Made by a program: the position numbers and the translations under genes
Notes under the pieces: generated by a model
Told to the model about the DNA's origin: nothing
The model's input: the letters and a program-made list of their open reading frames with translations, nothing else
Databases searched by the model: none
In this document: piece by piece, positions 1-9,242 of the stretch
Layout of the letters: each line of letters begins with the position of its first letter
Position numbering within the stretch: position 1 is the stretch's first letter
Virus record (IMG/VR): IMGVR_UViG_3300009593_000047
Coordinates: 1 to 38,747 of that record
DNA: 38,747 nt
From: a virus
Direction: 5' to 3' (one strand)

Positions 1-135
1 GCTTTGTGATGTGGAATGTCCAATAAGTGAACTGCCACGTTTGTACTCTGGAAGTCTTTCTGTAATCTTTGAGATTTGTTTTTCATCTAAAGTTGCAAGT
101 TCAGTTACCTTGCTGAATAATTCTATATTGGTCAA
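1..135 (-). CDS. Hypothetical protein, partial (cut by the left window edge)
   Basis: A TTG start at 135-133 overlaps the TGA stop of the upstream adhesin gene (TTGA overlap). The frame stays open for 45 codons to the window edge and begins LTNIELFSKVTELATLDE, a charged, probably helical N-terminus. An AGGAG Shine-Dalgarno-like stretch lies about 10 nt upstream of the TTG. Tight coupling to the tail-fibre genes suggests another tail or late gene. The function is not recognisable from this fragment. Confidence 0.55.
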   Translation of the reverse strand, partial: MTNIELFSKVTELATLDEKQISKITERLPEYKRGSSLIGHSTSQS

Positions 136-1628
136 GATCTATCTGCTCCTGTGTCACTTGCACCTGCTAATACTTGTCTTGCAACTTGCAAATCTCCAAA
201 GTCAGCTGCGTTGCCACTTGGAGTTGGTATTGCAGAATATTCAATAGTATTTGTATAATTACTTCCACTTGCTGTTTTACCACCTGCAAATATAGCTCTT
301 GTTTTATCCGAAGCCAATCCAAGATTGCTTCTGCCTGTACTCATATTTCCAAAGTTAGTTGAATTTCCTGTTGTTTGTATTGTTATCTTTTCTACATTTG
401 CTGAATAACTATCTCCTGTTGTAAATACTCCTATTGTTCCATCTGTTGCTAACCCATGACTTCCACCATATAATGTTACTCGCAAATCTCCAAAGTCGGT
501 AGCGTTTCCTGTTGATGCTATTGTAATATAATCCATAGTTGGTGTTCTTCCTTCCCCACCCATAAACACTCCTCTAGTTCCATCACTTGTAGTAGCACCT
601 TGTTTTCCATCATCTAAAGTACCAAATGTAGTTGAATTTCCTGCTGATGCTATTGTAACATAATCTATTCTATTTGAATAACCACTTTCTCCCCCACCTA
701 TTATACCTCTTGTTTCACTAGAAAGACACATTACACCATAAGTTTTTGTTGTATCATTTGATATATCTCCAAAGTCAGTAGCATTTCCAAGTGTTGCAGG
801 TGTAATAAAATCTATTGTGGTTTGATTGCCACCACCACCTGTACTTCCACCTGCAAACAAAGTTCTTGTCTTGTTTGCCATAGCACCTAAACCATATCTT
901 GCTTGACTCAAATTTCCAAAGTCGGTAGCATTTCCTGTTGTTGCTATGGTAATGTAATCTATTGTATCTTCTGCTGATGAACTTGTATTGAGTCCACCAC
1001 CAAACACACCTCGACCACCTGCATAGGGTACAGTTCCAGCTTCAAACCACTTGTCAGTTACATAATCAGAATCAATTCTGAAATATATCTTCCTAGTATC
1101 TGTTTCTTCATAACGACTTCCTACTTGGACATTTGTAGCAAGTGCAGATAAAGTAACATCACTACCTAATACTGTTAAATTAGTGTCAATTCCATGAGCT
1201 CCACCTTCTGAATCAAATCTATTAACTTGTGTGATTCTAGCAGTTGGAGAAGGTACATATTTTCCTATCAACTGTAATCTGTTTGGTGCGTTTCCTGCTC
1301 CACTACTACCTGAAAAACCACCTAAATTAATTATCATTTTTTCCTCTCCATCAATATCACCCATAAAGGAAATCATTAAAGTATCTCCACCGTATACATT
1401 TTCAATGAATGTTCTGTTTGTACCTGAATTTTCATTTGTTCCATTTGTCCTACGTCTATTTGCATATTTTGTTCCAGAATCATTATTTAATCTTAAAGAT
1501 GAACCATAAGATCCATAAGCTATACCATGATGTAACTCTTGTATGAATGTACTTGCATCAAAACCACTAACAGTAATAGGGCTACCTGTACTTGATAACG
1601 TTGTAGTTCCTAATCTATTCCAAGGCAT
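132..1628 (-). CDS. Tail adhesin or fibre with six Kelch-like repeats
   Basis: 498 aa. Residues 1-157 form a beta-rich domain that is a third copy of the domain duplicated in the preceding gene (WNRLGTTTL near the start, NNDSGTKYANRRRTNGT in the middle, VLGSD at the end). Residues about 205-490 carry six repeats of roughly 47 residues. Each has a GxxxGG strand (FGGG, FAGG, IGGG, MGGE), a D-Y-I-T-I strand and the motif GN[AS]T[DTN]FG[DNT]. This is the layout of a Kelch-type beta-propeller, consistent with six blades. No signal peptide is present. Its place at the end of the tail operon suggests a receptor-binding or other surface tail protein. The start follows one base after the previous stop, so translation is probably coupled. 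The fold call is an inference from repeat pattern. Confidence 0.7.
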   Translation of the reverse strand: MPWNRLGTTTLSSTGSPITVSGFDASTFIQELHHGIAYGSYGSSLRLNNDSGTKYANRRRTNGTNENSGTNRTFIENVYGGDTLMISFMGDIDGEEKMIINLGGFSGSSGAGNAPNRLQLIGKYVPSPTARITQVNRFDSEGGAHGIDTNLTVLGSDVTLSALATNVQVGSRYEETDTRKIYFRIDSDYVTDKWFEAGTVPYAGGRGVFGGGLNTSSSAEDTIDYITIATTGNATDFGNLSQARYGLGAMANKTRTLFAGGSTGGGGNQTTIDFITPATLGNATDFGDISNDTTKTYGVMCLSSETRGIIGGGESGYSNRIDYVTIASAGNSTTFGTLDDGKQGATTSDGTRGVFMGGEGRTPTMDYITIASTGNATDFGDLRVTLYGGSHGLATDGTIGVFTTGDSYSANVEKITIQTTGNSTNFGNMSTGRSNLGLASDKTRAIFAGGKTASGSNYTNTIEYSAIPTPSGNAADFGDLQVARQVLAGASDTGADRS

Positions 1629-1629
1629 T

Positions 1630-2703
1630 TTAGTCGCTACCCCATATTGTCATTTTTGCACCTGCATCAAAGTTTAGATTCATACAATTAATAGAAGTAA
1701 TCTGATTAGATGTATTAGTCCATTTATCAAAAATCTCTCCTCTATTCCCAATCGATCCTGTACCTGCTGAACTTCCAAAAGCAGAAAAACCTAGGAATAA
1801 TTTTTCTTTACTTGCTTCATTAATTATAAATCCTGTAAACATAGCCATTTCTCCTGCTGTATTTCCATCTCCACCTATGTTTGCAGATGATTGATTTCCA
1901 TAAGTATAGTGAGTTCCATTGATACCATTTCTCTGTGCATAGTTAGAACCTGTATCTCCGTTAAATTGAAATCGTGGAGAACCTGTACCTGAACCACTTG
2001 CTTTCTTGCCAATTATTTGATACATTAAATATTTCTTAGCAGTAATTGTTCCACTAGAAATTGTTCCTGATGATGTTGTAGTAACACTAGATAATTCTTC
2101 CCAAAAGTTATCTGTATGTGTATCGTCAGGATCATAACCTAAGACCACTACCTCAGAACCACTTGTAAAATCTCCTGTTCTATCGTTAAAAACATTAACT
2201 GCACTTATTGCATTACTTGTATTTCCCCACTTGGCTACTGTTTGGACACTTGCAGATACATTTCCTGCACCTGAGTTATCTCCTCTTTCTACTGCGTTAT
2301 TAATCATTAGTTTTTCTTTTGAAGCAAGATTTGCAATATATCCTACTTGAAATCTATCATCGTCAGCATAATCTTGTACTATTTCTATATTTGTTTGAGA
2401 AGTTCCTGTTGAATCTGAACCACCATTTATTGATTGTCTTTTAGCATAATTACTACCTGAATCTGAATTAAATTTGTATTTTACATTAGTTTGTCCAGAA
2501 TCTAAAGTACGAGTTAAAACCATTAAATATCTTTTATCAGCAAGGCTAGTGACATTAATAGCATCTGCATTACCTGATAGTGTTGTTCTTCCTAACTCTT
2601 TCCAACCACCTACACCGCCTGTTGGTACAGTTGATGATATGCCACCTACTCTATCTTGATTTGTTCCCTGAATCCTTCTACCTGCATGATAAGTTACTGT
2701 CAA
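1630..2703 (-). CDS. Tail fibre or virion surface protein with two tandem copies of a beta-rich domain
   Basis: 357 aa from a TTG start. The start is supported by GAGGT 6 nt upstream and by the N-terminus MTVTYHAGRRIQG, a type I know from marine viral structural proteins. Residues about 34-193 and 200-357 are tandem copies of one domain: WKELGRTTL/WEELSSVTT, NSDSGSNYAKRQSINGG/NGDTGSNYAQRNGINGT, SKEKLMI/SKEKLFL, KWGNTSNAISAVN/KWTNTSNQITSIN. The same domain recurs at the N-terminus of the next protein. The pattern suggests a concanavalin-like or jelly-roll carbohydrate-binding module, but I cannot name a family. Likely role: host recognition at the tail tip. Confidence 0.65.
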   Translation of the reverse strand: MTVTYHAGRRIQGTNQDRVGGISSTVPTGGVGGWKELGRTTLSGNADAINVTSLADKRYLMVLTRTLDSGQTNVKYKFNSDSGSNYAKRQSINGGSDSTGTSQTNIEIVQDYADDDRFQVGYIANLASKEKLMINNAVERGDNSGAGNVSASVQTVAKWGNTSNAISAVNVFNDRTGDFTSGSEVVVLGYDPDDTHTDNFWEELSSVTTTSSGTISSGTITAKKYLMYQIIGKKASGSGTGSPRFQFNGDTGSNYAQRNGINGTHYTYGNQSSANIGGDGNTAGEMAMFTGFIINEASKEKLFLGFSAFGSSAGTGSIGNRGEIFDKWTNTSNQITSINCMNLNFDAGAKMTIWGSD

Positions 2704-2712
2704 CTTGTAACC

Positions 2713-3717
2713 TCAAGCGATTTGTACTTCGACAGCAGATCCGTTTTTCCAAATTTTAGTAAAGACACCTTCATTATTAGCATCAATTTTCTTAATATAT
2801 ATGTCTCTTGTTCCAGTTCCTACTGTTCCAAAAGATGATGCTGTGCCTGTATAAGTAGTAGTAGTAGTGTTTGAAAATTCGTGAACAGCAGTTGCTCCTC
2901 CAGCAGAAGCTGCTTCCCAAGTCATTCCACCTGTATTTCCTGATCTAGCAGTTAATACATATCCGTTTGTAGGTGTGTTTGAGACTTTAAGATTTGCCTC
3001 GTCAACTATATTATCTGCTATTGTTAAAGCAGTACTTCCTGTTACTTCACCTGAGTGAGTAGCATTTGTAACTTTTGCTGTATTTGCTGTTACTGCTGAA
3101 TTATTTGCTACCTCTGTATCAAAGTCAGTAATTGTACTTGCAGCTTGAGTATGACTTGAAGCTGCAACACCTGCTTCTGCTAAAGTATTGTTAATCCATG
3201 CTGAACCATTCCATTTCAATAATTCTCCACTTCCTATTGATGAGATAGTTACATCACCAATATCTGATACTGCATTGACTACACCTCCACCATATCCATA
3301 CCAATAATTTCCTTTTCTGATAAGAATTGTAGGACTTGTTGATGATAGTGTTTCATTTGCATTGCTGACTGTTTTAACATGTCCATCAGCAGATGGAGAA
3401 CTTGTATTTGTTAATGTAATTGTGTCACCTGTATCTGCAAACAAATAGATTAAATCATATTGATTTGTATTTGTAATTGCTAGTTTGTCTAAAGTATCAG
3501 AAGTTCCTGATTCTGCGGCAACTACTGTAACTGTATCTGTTACTGTTGCTACTCCGCTTGATATTGTTATTGTTGCAGTTGCTGGTGTAAAACCCAGCAT
3601 TCCTTGTGGATCTGGTGCTTCATTCCATTCATTAGAACCTACAGGACTTGAACCGTCATCTGGATATGAACTTGTATTTACCTGTGTTGCGTGTTTATAA
3701 AGTGCTTTTCGTGCCAT
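2713..3717 (-). CDS. Tail fibre-like structural protein
   Basis: 334 aa, rich in Thr, Ser, Gly and Ala. Residues about 185-245 (ASTITDFDTEVANNSAV, ATHSGEVTGSTALTIADNIV) are of a type common in fibres of marine tailed viruses: short beta-strands alternating with small-residue turns. The C-terminal ~50 residues form a compact beta-rich head (IYIKKIDANNEGVFTKIW). There is no enzyme motif. The ATG has GAGGT about 13 nt upstream and sits 5 bp after the previous small gene, so it belongs to the tail operon. Fibre versus baseplate-associated protein cannot be separated from sequence. Confidence 0.65.
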   Translation of the reverse strand: MARKALYKHATQVNTSSYPDDGSSPVGSNEWNEAPDPQGMLGFTPATATITISSGVATVTDTVTVVAAESGTSDTLDKLAITNTNQYDLIYLFADTGDTITLTNTSSPSADGHVKTVSNANETLSSTSPTILIRKGNYWYGYGGGVVNAVSDIGDVTISSIGSGELLKWNGSAWINNTLAEAGVAASSHTQAASTITDFDTEVANNSAVTANTAKVTNATHSGEVTGSTALTIADNIVDEANLKVSNTPTNGYVLTARSGNTGGMTWEAASAGGATAVHEFSNTTTTTYTGTASSFGTVGTGTRDIYIKKIDANNEGVFTKIWKNGSAVEVQIA

Positions 3718-3722
3718 CTAAC

Positions 3723-3875
3723 TCAGTTACCTCTAATAGTTTTATCTACCGAGGTGAGTTTGAAACTAACAGTTTCTCCGTATTGAACTTTATCATCAAG
3801 TCCTCCGCTTCCAGATGGAAATTTCATGTTAAGTCTCTCTAATAGTCTAAAGACACCTGCGGCTGATATAGACAT
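3723..3875 (-). CDS. Small hypothetical protein in the tail operon (50 aa)
   Basis: ATG-started 50-aa ORF (MSISAAGVFRLLERLNMKF...) placed between the 188-aa structural gene (5 bp gap) and the fibre gene (5 bp gap). GGAG lies about 13 nt upstream. Exact tiling between neighbours and typical codon use argue for a real gene. The N-terminal half is probably an amphipathic helix. No family recognised; perhaps a small tail or baseplate component. Confidence 0.6.
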   Translation of the reverse strand: MSISAAGVFRLLERLNMKFPSGSGGLDDKVQYGETVSFKLTSVDKTIRGN

Positions 3876-3880
3876 TATGT

Positions 3881-4447
3881 CTATACTCCGTTCATTGTGT
3901 GATTAACGTATAGGGTTAGTGTATCAGTGTTTGTTTTGTGGAAACTTGCAGGTGATGCAAAGTTCCAGTGTGTTAGTATTTTTACACCGTCAGCAGGGGT
4001 AGCATCTGTATCTAAAATACATCCACCTGTGATTGGGTTTCCAGATGCTGTATTGATTTGTGCTGTAGTCCATTCAAATTTATAGGTGATTACGTCTGTA
4101 CCTTTTCCAGTATTGTCTGAATCTGTATCATTGGCTTTTGGATATCCTGATGAAACAAGTTTTTCAGCACCAGATGTTGTGATTGGGGTTGAAACTTCAC
4201 CATAATCGTCTGTTTTTGCTGGTGTATCTGCACTAGAAGGGTTTTGTAATATGCAACTTGCCTTGGTTTTACCAAAGTTTTCATTGCTTGATGGGGTATC
4301 TCCTGCACCTCTTATAGCATAATATATATCTCCGTCATTAGTTACTATGTTTTTACCATAGAACCATTCTTTATTTCCATTTACATCTGTTCTGACTACA
4401 CAGATGTTGTTTTTTGGGTCTAGTTTAGTTTGATTTTTTCCGAACAT
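3881..4447 (-). CDS. Virion-associated structural protein of unknown role
   Basis: 188 aa. It contains EWFYGKNIVTNDGDIYYAIRGAG, a pattern I have seen in structural proteins of marine tailed viruses, followed by a Gly/Thr-rich beta-like region (ITYKFEWTTAQIN, GGCILD, ILTHWNFAS, LTLYVNHTMNGV). No catalytic motif is visible. It is the first gene of its transcription unit: a TATA box at 4472-4484 (minus strand AATCTTTAAATAG) lies 25 nt upstream of the ATG. It could be a baseplate, tail-tip or decoration protein. Confidence 0.55.
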   Translation of the reverse strand: MFGKNQTKLDPKNNICVVRTDVNGNKEWFYGKNIVTNDGDIYYAIRGAGDTPSSNENFGKTKASCILQNPSSADTPAKTDDYGEVSTPITTSGAEKLVSSGYPKANDTDSDNTGKGTDVITYKFEWTTAQINTASGNPITGGCILDTDATPADGVKILTHWNFASPASFHKTNTDTLTLYVNHTMNGV

Positions 4448-4471
4448 TATGTTTTATCTTAAACTATTGTG

Positions 4472-4484
4472 CTATTTAAAGATT
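4472..4484 (-). promoter_or_regulatory. Late-type TATA box
   Basis: Minus-strand AATCTTTAAATAG, 25 nt upstream of the ATG at 4447. It matches the AATCTTTAWATA form seen upstream of several structural genes and implies an almost leaderless mRNA. Confidence 0.6.
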
Positions 4485-4489
4485 ACGAA

Positions 4490-6556
4490 CTATACAGGAG
4501 TGTTTACTATATTTGCCTTCTGTGTGCTTATAGATTCACCAAATGCCTTGTCTAAATCATATGAATCAAACATATGTTCTCCCAAATTTATTACTGTTTT
4601 ACCCTCTGGATAGTAATATTTTATACTTTTCACTGATAATGATATTGGGTTTCCAGCAGTACCTACACCGTGATCTGGATCTTCTACCTCAACCTCATAA
4701 TTCTCACGAATATGGTTTACTAGTGTTGGTACGGTTATAGTAACTCTTCTGTTTGATGAACTAAATTTACTGAATATTCTAGTACCAACAGTGGCTAAAT
4801 TTGTACCTCCTGCGAATTGTGGTACATGCATTGTTTTGGAATACATGCCTTCTGTAGCAAATGTAGATGATTTGACAGAATATTGTTTATTAATATTAAA
4901 TGCATCAACATATGTGTATTTTATTATGTATGTTCCAGTAACTCTAGCTCCTAACCATATTTTTTTATTATAAAAATCAACTTTAAACTGAGTTGAGGAT
5001 GGAGCACCAGATATTTTAGACCACATAGGTAGATTATCACTAGCACCTAATCTTTCCAACTCAAGACCGTTTGGATCAGTTACCTGAATACTAATTGGTT
5101 TACCACGCATTATATTTGCATTTTGTTGATAACCTTCACCAGATGTTAATGTAGAACTCCAATCACTAACACTATTGTTAAGAACACCTTCTATCGGTGT
5201 AGTGTCTGCTAACAATATAAGATGAGTAATTAAATTTGTATCATCTACTCCAAAATCATGTATTCTTGACTTAGCACCTTGTTTAAACAATATCTTATCA
5301 TGTGATATGTCATCATCTTCTAATAATAAAGTACCTCTAGGTGTTATATGAAACGATGCATCATTATTTCCAGCCATTGTAAGAAGCAAAATATTAGATA
5401 AAATACTTCCCACTGCATGATATTGTGAGAAAGATGTGGTCAAATTATCATTAACAGTTGCTATATTAATTCCTAAGTCATAAACATCAATCAAATCCTC
5501 CAATATATCCCTTCCATCTTTGCTATAATAGTGATTTTTTTCTATATCAGAATCACCAGTAGTCCATGTTGGAAAAATATTGTAACCAGAATTACTTATT
5601 TCTACATTATGTAATTTATCAGACAATCCCTTACAATAACATACCTTATGAGTTGATTTTTCATCTATTTTCCAAACAGTTCCACCGAATTTCATAATTT
5701 CAGTAGGTCTTCTAGCAGATCTTAGCGTATCATACTGGTCATCTGTCAATGAATCACCCGAATAAATCCTAAGTTGTGCAAATTTTAAACCGTCATCTGC
5801 TATACTAGCACCAGATCTATTACCAGCAATATACAATGGCTCTGTTGTACTACAATCTCCTGTAATAGTTGCAGTTCCATGTGAAACACCGTCTACAGAA
5901 AGTGTAACCAAGTTATTAGAGTCTCTTTTAACTCTTACCCATCTGAAATTTAACATATTACCACTGTTAACATTTCCACTACTTCTATTAACATCTACAT
6001 TACCAGTTATACTTGTAGTTGAACCTCCTATTTTCATATCCAGTTTCAAATACATTGGAGTTGAATTGGATGAACCAGATGTGGTTGACAATTCAATGGA
6101 ATTTGTAGATGTACCTTTACCAAACAGATATGATGTTGTTGAATTAGGACTACCATAAAAATTTCCAACTAAAAGAATAATATCAAATTGACCAGAAAAA
6201 TCCAAATGACTGTCATGTGTCACTTTAATACATCTTCCTGAATTAGTATTTCTGTAATAATATCCGTCTGCACCTTCATTAAATGATCCCTGATGTATAC
6301 CAGATGTTGTCTCATCACCGTCTATATTATATCCTGACTCATCCCTTGTATTATGTTCCATATTCCACAATCCTACTAAATATTTAGGACTTATAACATC
6401 CTGTAAGTATTGAAACTGATCTCCCTTGTTAACTGTGTATTTTCTTGGTATTACAAATCTTCCTGCATCTACAGCCCTTGTACCATTTTTTTCTACAACT
6501 GATGATATTAGTTGTACAGGTTTGTTTTCAATGTATAGTCTTACCTTTTCATTCAT
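4490..6556 (-). CDS. Tail hub or baseplate protein with an inserted LamG-like domain
   Basis: 688 aa. The N-terminal ~55 residues (VRLYIENKPVQLIS) and residues ~290-688 resemble a tail hub or late-control protein: long beta-rich segments with DGRDILEDLIDVYDLGINIA, FHITPRGTLLLEDDDI and LITHLILLADTTPIEGV. Residues ~58-285 look like an inserted LamG or concanavalin-A-like jelly roll: LVGLWNMEHNTRDESGYNID, HLDFSGQFDIILLV, FRWVRVKRDSNNLVTLSVDG, PLYIAGNRSG, FAQLRIYSGDSLTDDQYDTL. Such inserts usually bind glycans or other surface ligands. The start overlaps the stop of the FnIII protein by one base (TAATG), giving the tape measure - distal tail - hub order typical of siphoviruses. The hub assignment rests mainly on position; the LamG call is firmer. 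Confidence 0.65.
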   Translation of the reverse strand: MNEKVRLYIENKPVQLISSVVEKNGTRAVDAGRFVIPRKYTVNKGDQFQYLQDVISPKYLVGLWNMEHNTRDESGYNIDGDETTSGIHQGSFNEGADGYYYRNTNSGRCIKVTHDSHLDFSGQFDIILLVGNFYGSPNSTTSYLFGKGTSTNSIELSTTSGSSNSTPMYLKLDMKIGGSTTSITGNVDVNRSSGNVNSGNMLNFRWVRVKRDSNNLVTLSVDGVSHGTATITGDCSTTEPLYIAGNRSGASIADDGLKFAQLRIYSGDSLTDDQYDTLRSARRPTEIMKFGGTVWKIDEKSTHKVCYCKGLSDKLHNVEISNSGYNIFPTWTTGDSDIEKNHYYSKDGRDILEDLIDVYDLGINIATVNDNLTTSFSQYHAVGSILSNILLLTMAGNNDASFHITPRGTLLLEDDDISHDKILFKQGAKSRIHDFGVDDTNLITHLILLADTTPIEGVLNNSVSDWSSTLTSGEGYQQNANIMRGKPISIQVTDPNGLELERLGASDNLPMWSKISGAPSSTQFKVDFYNKKIWLGARVTGTYIIKYTYVDAFNINKQYSVKSSTFATEGMYSKTMHVPQFAGGTNLATVGTRIFSKFSSSNRRVTITVPTLVNHIRENYEVEVEDPDHGVGTAGNPISLSVKSIKYYYPEGKTVINLGEHMFDSYDLDKAFGESISTQKANIVNTPV

Positions 6557-7563
6557 TAAGGCATCACAACGACTTTTTCGTCTGATTTTAATCCGTAACC
6601 ACCAGCTTGATTAGAAGCTGCAACTTTCATAGAATACGTTTTTCCACTAACAAGTTCTTTTCCCTTAATCTTATCCCAACTAGTAGCAGTAAATGCTGAT
6701 CCATCTTCTTTCACAAAATCTGTTGCATTATAATTAGTATCATCTTTCCATGAAACTTCATAATTACTTCCACCTGTAACGTGACCAGCCAATTCATTAT
6801 TTCTAGCTGTGGTACTAACAGAAACAGTATAATCTGGTTCACCTGAATATGCACTTGTATCATCCTTTACCCATACACCGTAATGAGTAATTGCTGATGC
6901 AGAATCGCTAGGTATACTCCAACTTAAAACCATTCTTGTTTGTGTTCCACTACTTCCACCTGAATTGTTAACAGTACTTGCAGTGACGTTTCTTGGTTCA
7001 CTTGGAGCATCAGTCTCATAAATTGAGATGACATTACCCATAATAAATGTAAGACTACAACTGTAAACTACAGGGCTTGAACCCTCTATGTTGGCATTAA
7101 CTCTTGTAATAAACCCTTCCATTACACCCATGTTTGGTATTTTGATAAGGTATCTGTCAGATAAATCTCTACCTTGAAATTCGTTTAATATCCAACTTAC
7201 AATTTCACCTGAATCAGTATAACTGTGTGAAGCCCATGTTGCACTTGGGGATGAACCAGCATAGAATTCAGTTATATCTGTATCTATTGCTGAACCTAAT
7301 AATTTGGTTGTAGATGTTAATGGTTGAGAACTGTTGTTAGTCACTTTCCAATTAATTGTAACAGACTGTGTATTACCTTCCATTTTTACCAGTACATTTT
7401 CACTTGCATCCTCTTGAGGTAATGCCATAGGTGATACTGGTTGATCTAATGATATGTTTACACTTCCTAAATTGTCAATTTCATATCTAAAAGTTTGAAC
7501 AGCGGCATTGGCAGTGTTCATTGAGGATGTTTTGTATATTAAAATTGAGCCTGATTCGGTCAT
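6556..7563 (-). CDS. Distal tail-like protein with a C-terminal fibronectin III domain
   Basis: 335 aa directly downstream of the tape measure gene, where siphoviruses encode the distal tail protein. Residues 1-185 are beta-rich (ILIYKTSS, RYEIDNLGSVNISLDQPV, SVTINWKV, GFITRVNANIEGSSPVVYSCSLTF, each quoted only in part). Residues ~190-335 match an FnIII module: APSEPRNVTAS, the VLSWSIPS strand, ITHYGVWVKDD, GKTYSMKVAASNQAGG. FnIII domains decorate many virion proteins and are thought to aid surface adhesion. It overlaps the tape measure gene by 4 bp (ATGA) and the hub gene by 1 bp, so all three are translationally coupled. Confidence 0.65.
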   Translation of the reverse strand: MTESGSILIYKTSSMNTANAAVQTFRYEIDNLGSVNISLDQPVSPMALPQEDASENVLVKMEGNTQSVTINWKVTNNSSQPLTSTTKLLGSAIDTDITEFYAGSSPSATWASHSYTDSGEIVSWILNEFQGRDLSDRYLIKIPNMGVMEGFITRVNANIEGSSPVVYSCSLTFIMGNVISIYETDAPSEPRNVTASTVNNSGGSSGTQTRMVLSWSIPSDSASAITHYGVWVKDDTSAYSGEPDYTVSVSTTARNNELAGHVTGGSNYEVSWKDDTNYNATDFVKEDGSAFTATSWDKIKGKELVSGKTYSMKVAASNQAGGYGLKSDEKVVVMP

Positions 7564-9209
7564 ATCCTACCTCTCCTTGAGTTAGCCTCTTGAACCACAT
7601 CTAATATGGTCTGTCTGAGATTATTTAAGTCTTGCTGGGAAGCAGACATATTCTGTATATTTATGGTTATTCCTCCAGATCCTCCACCAGAATTAGGTAT
7701 TACTGTTTCACTACCTCTCTCACCAAATTCATATATCTGACCACTTTTACCTACACCTAAAATATGCTCATTGATTTGCCCTCCATCAGCCATTCCTATT
7801 CTACCGTTACCATTTAGATCAAGATTAGCTGCATTTTCAATAGCACCTGTTATTAAACCACCAAGGTTCATAAATGATGTACCTATTCCTGCAAGACCGT
7901 CTTTCAACCAGTGATATACTACCCAAAACATATCACTCCAACTATTTGTTATACTGTCAAATCCATCACCGATCCATTTTTTTACTGAGTCAAACATAGC
8001 ATTCCAAGATTTTGTAACAGTGGTTAATCCACCAGCAATCCATCCCATTACAATATAAAATATATTATTCCATTGAGCAGTTATACCATCAATACCGTCT
8101 GAAACCCATTTTTTGTAATCAGTCCATAATTCATTCCATTGTGGTGTAAGTTCATCAAGACCTTCTGTAAACCATTTGTTTATCGCTTGACCAATGGCAT
8201 TGAATCCTGTATTATCTCCTTCTCCTAAAGCTCCAAATATTAAATCACCTATTGCGAGAGGTGTTATTGCAACCTTCAATACTTTCCATATTTCTGCTCC
8301 CCAATCTACTTCACCCCATAATGCGGCAAATGCTCCTCCTACATCACCGTCTGCTAAAGCACCTAAAGCACCAGCTAGTTTTGTACCAATCTCAGTTCCC
8401 CATTTCATCATCTGTGGGTACATCTTTGTGTACCAAGGTATGATAAACTTTCTAAGTAACATAATCATTATTGGTCGCATGATAAAACCAAAGAAGTCAC
8501 CTATTGGTCTTAATACCATCATAATACCAAACTTGAGTAATTTTTGTATCTGTTGCATCATAGGTGATGCATCAAATGCCATTTTCAATACCTTTAACAA
8601 TATACCAGCAGATCCTGCACCTATCATCATTCCAGTCTTATGTTTACTAAAGAATTCTTTAGCACCTTCCATTTTACTTGCAAGTCCAGATTCATCTTTA
8701 TCTTTTATTTTATCTCTTAATGTTGCACCTCTTGCTCTTTCCTGATCACTTGCCTTAGACCATCTTTCATCTCTACCCTTGCCTTGATCATCACCAATAC
8801 TACCATATTTTTTAATCAGTTCTTGTAACTCAGCATGTGCATCTTTATATTTTGCATTCTCTGCTATATAATTTTCCACACTGGATGTTAATTTTTGAAA
8901 CACCAATCCAGCAGTAGCACCTTTGGTTATCAAACCAGTAAACATTTTCATTGAATTTGTACCACCCTTCAATTCTTGTGATAATCTTTTCATAGCTTCT
9001 ACATTTTCAAAGTAAGATCTCTGTCTTTCCATATTCTGCTTATGTATCTTATCGTGGTCTACTTTTGAACTGGTTGTGCCTTTTTTGGCTGTTTTAGTAA
9101 AATCCTCTAAATTTTTGTTTAATTTCTCAAAAGATTGGGTTAATTTCTCTAAAGTCTTATCAAGAGCATCAACATCTACACCCTCCTGTTGAGACTCATC
9201 TTCTACCAT
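7560..9209 (-). CDS. Tail tape measure protein
   Basis: 549 aa. The N-terminus (1-130) is a predicted coiled coil rich in Lys/Glu. A hydrophobic block follows at ~190-260 (MMIGAGSAGILLKVLKMAF, GIMMVLRPIGDFFGFIMRP). Residues ~330-450 are tryptophan-rich repeats of about 34 residues (W..E.WTDYKKWVSDGIDGIT, SWNAMFDSVKKWIGDGFDSIT, SWSDMFWVVYHWLKDGL). The C-terminus has the usual tape-measure end: GGQINEHILGVGKSGQIYEF, GERGSETVIPNSGG and a beta segment ITINIQNM. A dockerin-like calcium loop, DLNGNGRIGMAD, lies at 464-475. By the usual 1.5 Angstrom per residue rule the tail would be about 80 nm. Its own TATA box is at 9229-9242. Confidence 0.85.
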   Translation of the reverse strand: MVEDESQQEGVDVDALDKTLEKLTQSFEKLNKNLEDFTKTAKKGTTSSKVDHDKIHKQNMERQRSYFENVEAMKRLSQELKGGTNSMKMFTGLITKGATAGLVFQKLTSSVENYIAENAKYKDAHAELQELIKKYGSIGDDQGKGRDERWSKASDQERARGATLRDKIKDKDESGLASKMEGAKEFFSKHKTGMMIGAGSAGILLKVLKMAFDASPMMQQIQKLLKFGIMMVLRPIGDFFGFIMRPIMIMLLRKFIIPWYTKMYPQMMKWGTEIGTKLAGALGALADGDVGGAFAALWGEVDWGAEIWKVLKVAITPLAIGDLIFGALGEGDNTGFNAIGQAINKWFTEGLDELTPQWNELWTDYKKWVSDGIDGITAQWNNIFYIVMGWIAGGLTTVTKSWNAMFDSVKKWIGDGFDSITNSWSDMFWVVYHWLKDGLAGIGTSFMNLGGLITGAIENAANLDLNGNGRIGMADGGQINEHILGVGKSGQIYEFGERGSETVIPNSGGGSGGITINIQNMSASQQDLNNLRQTILDVVQEANSRRGRI

Positions 9210-9228
9210 AATTCTTTATAAATGTTAT

Positions 9229-9242
9229 ACTTTAAAAAGATT
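9229..9242 (-). promoter_or_regulatory. Late-type TATA box for the tape measure gene
   Basis: Minus-strand AATCTTTTTAAAGT lies 20-33 nt upstream of the tape measure ATG, right after the chaperone stop. This suggests the tape measure - distal tail - hub block is its own transcription unit. Confidence 0.5.

Noticed and set aside
8194-8745. 183-aa plus-strand ORF inside the tape measure gene
   Set aside because: It is an antisense shadow of the tape measure coding sequence, rich in Pro/Ser/Ile from reverse-complement codon use, with no promoter and no ribosome site.
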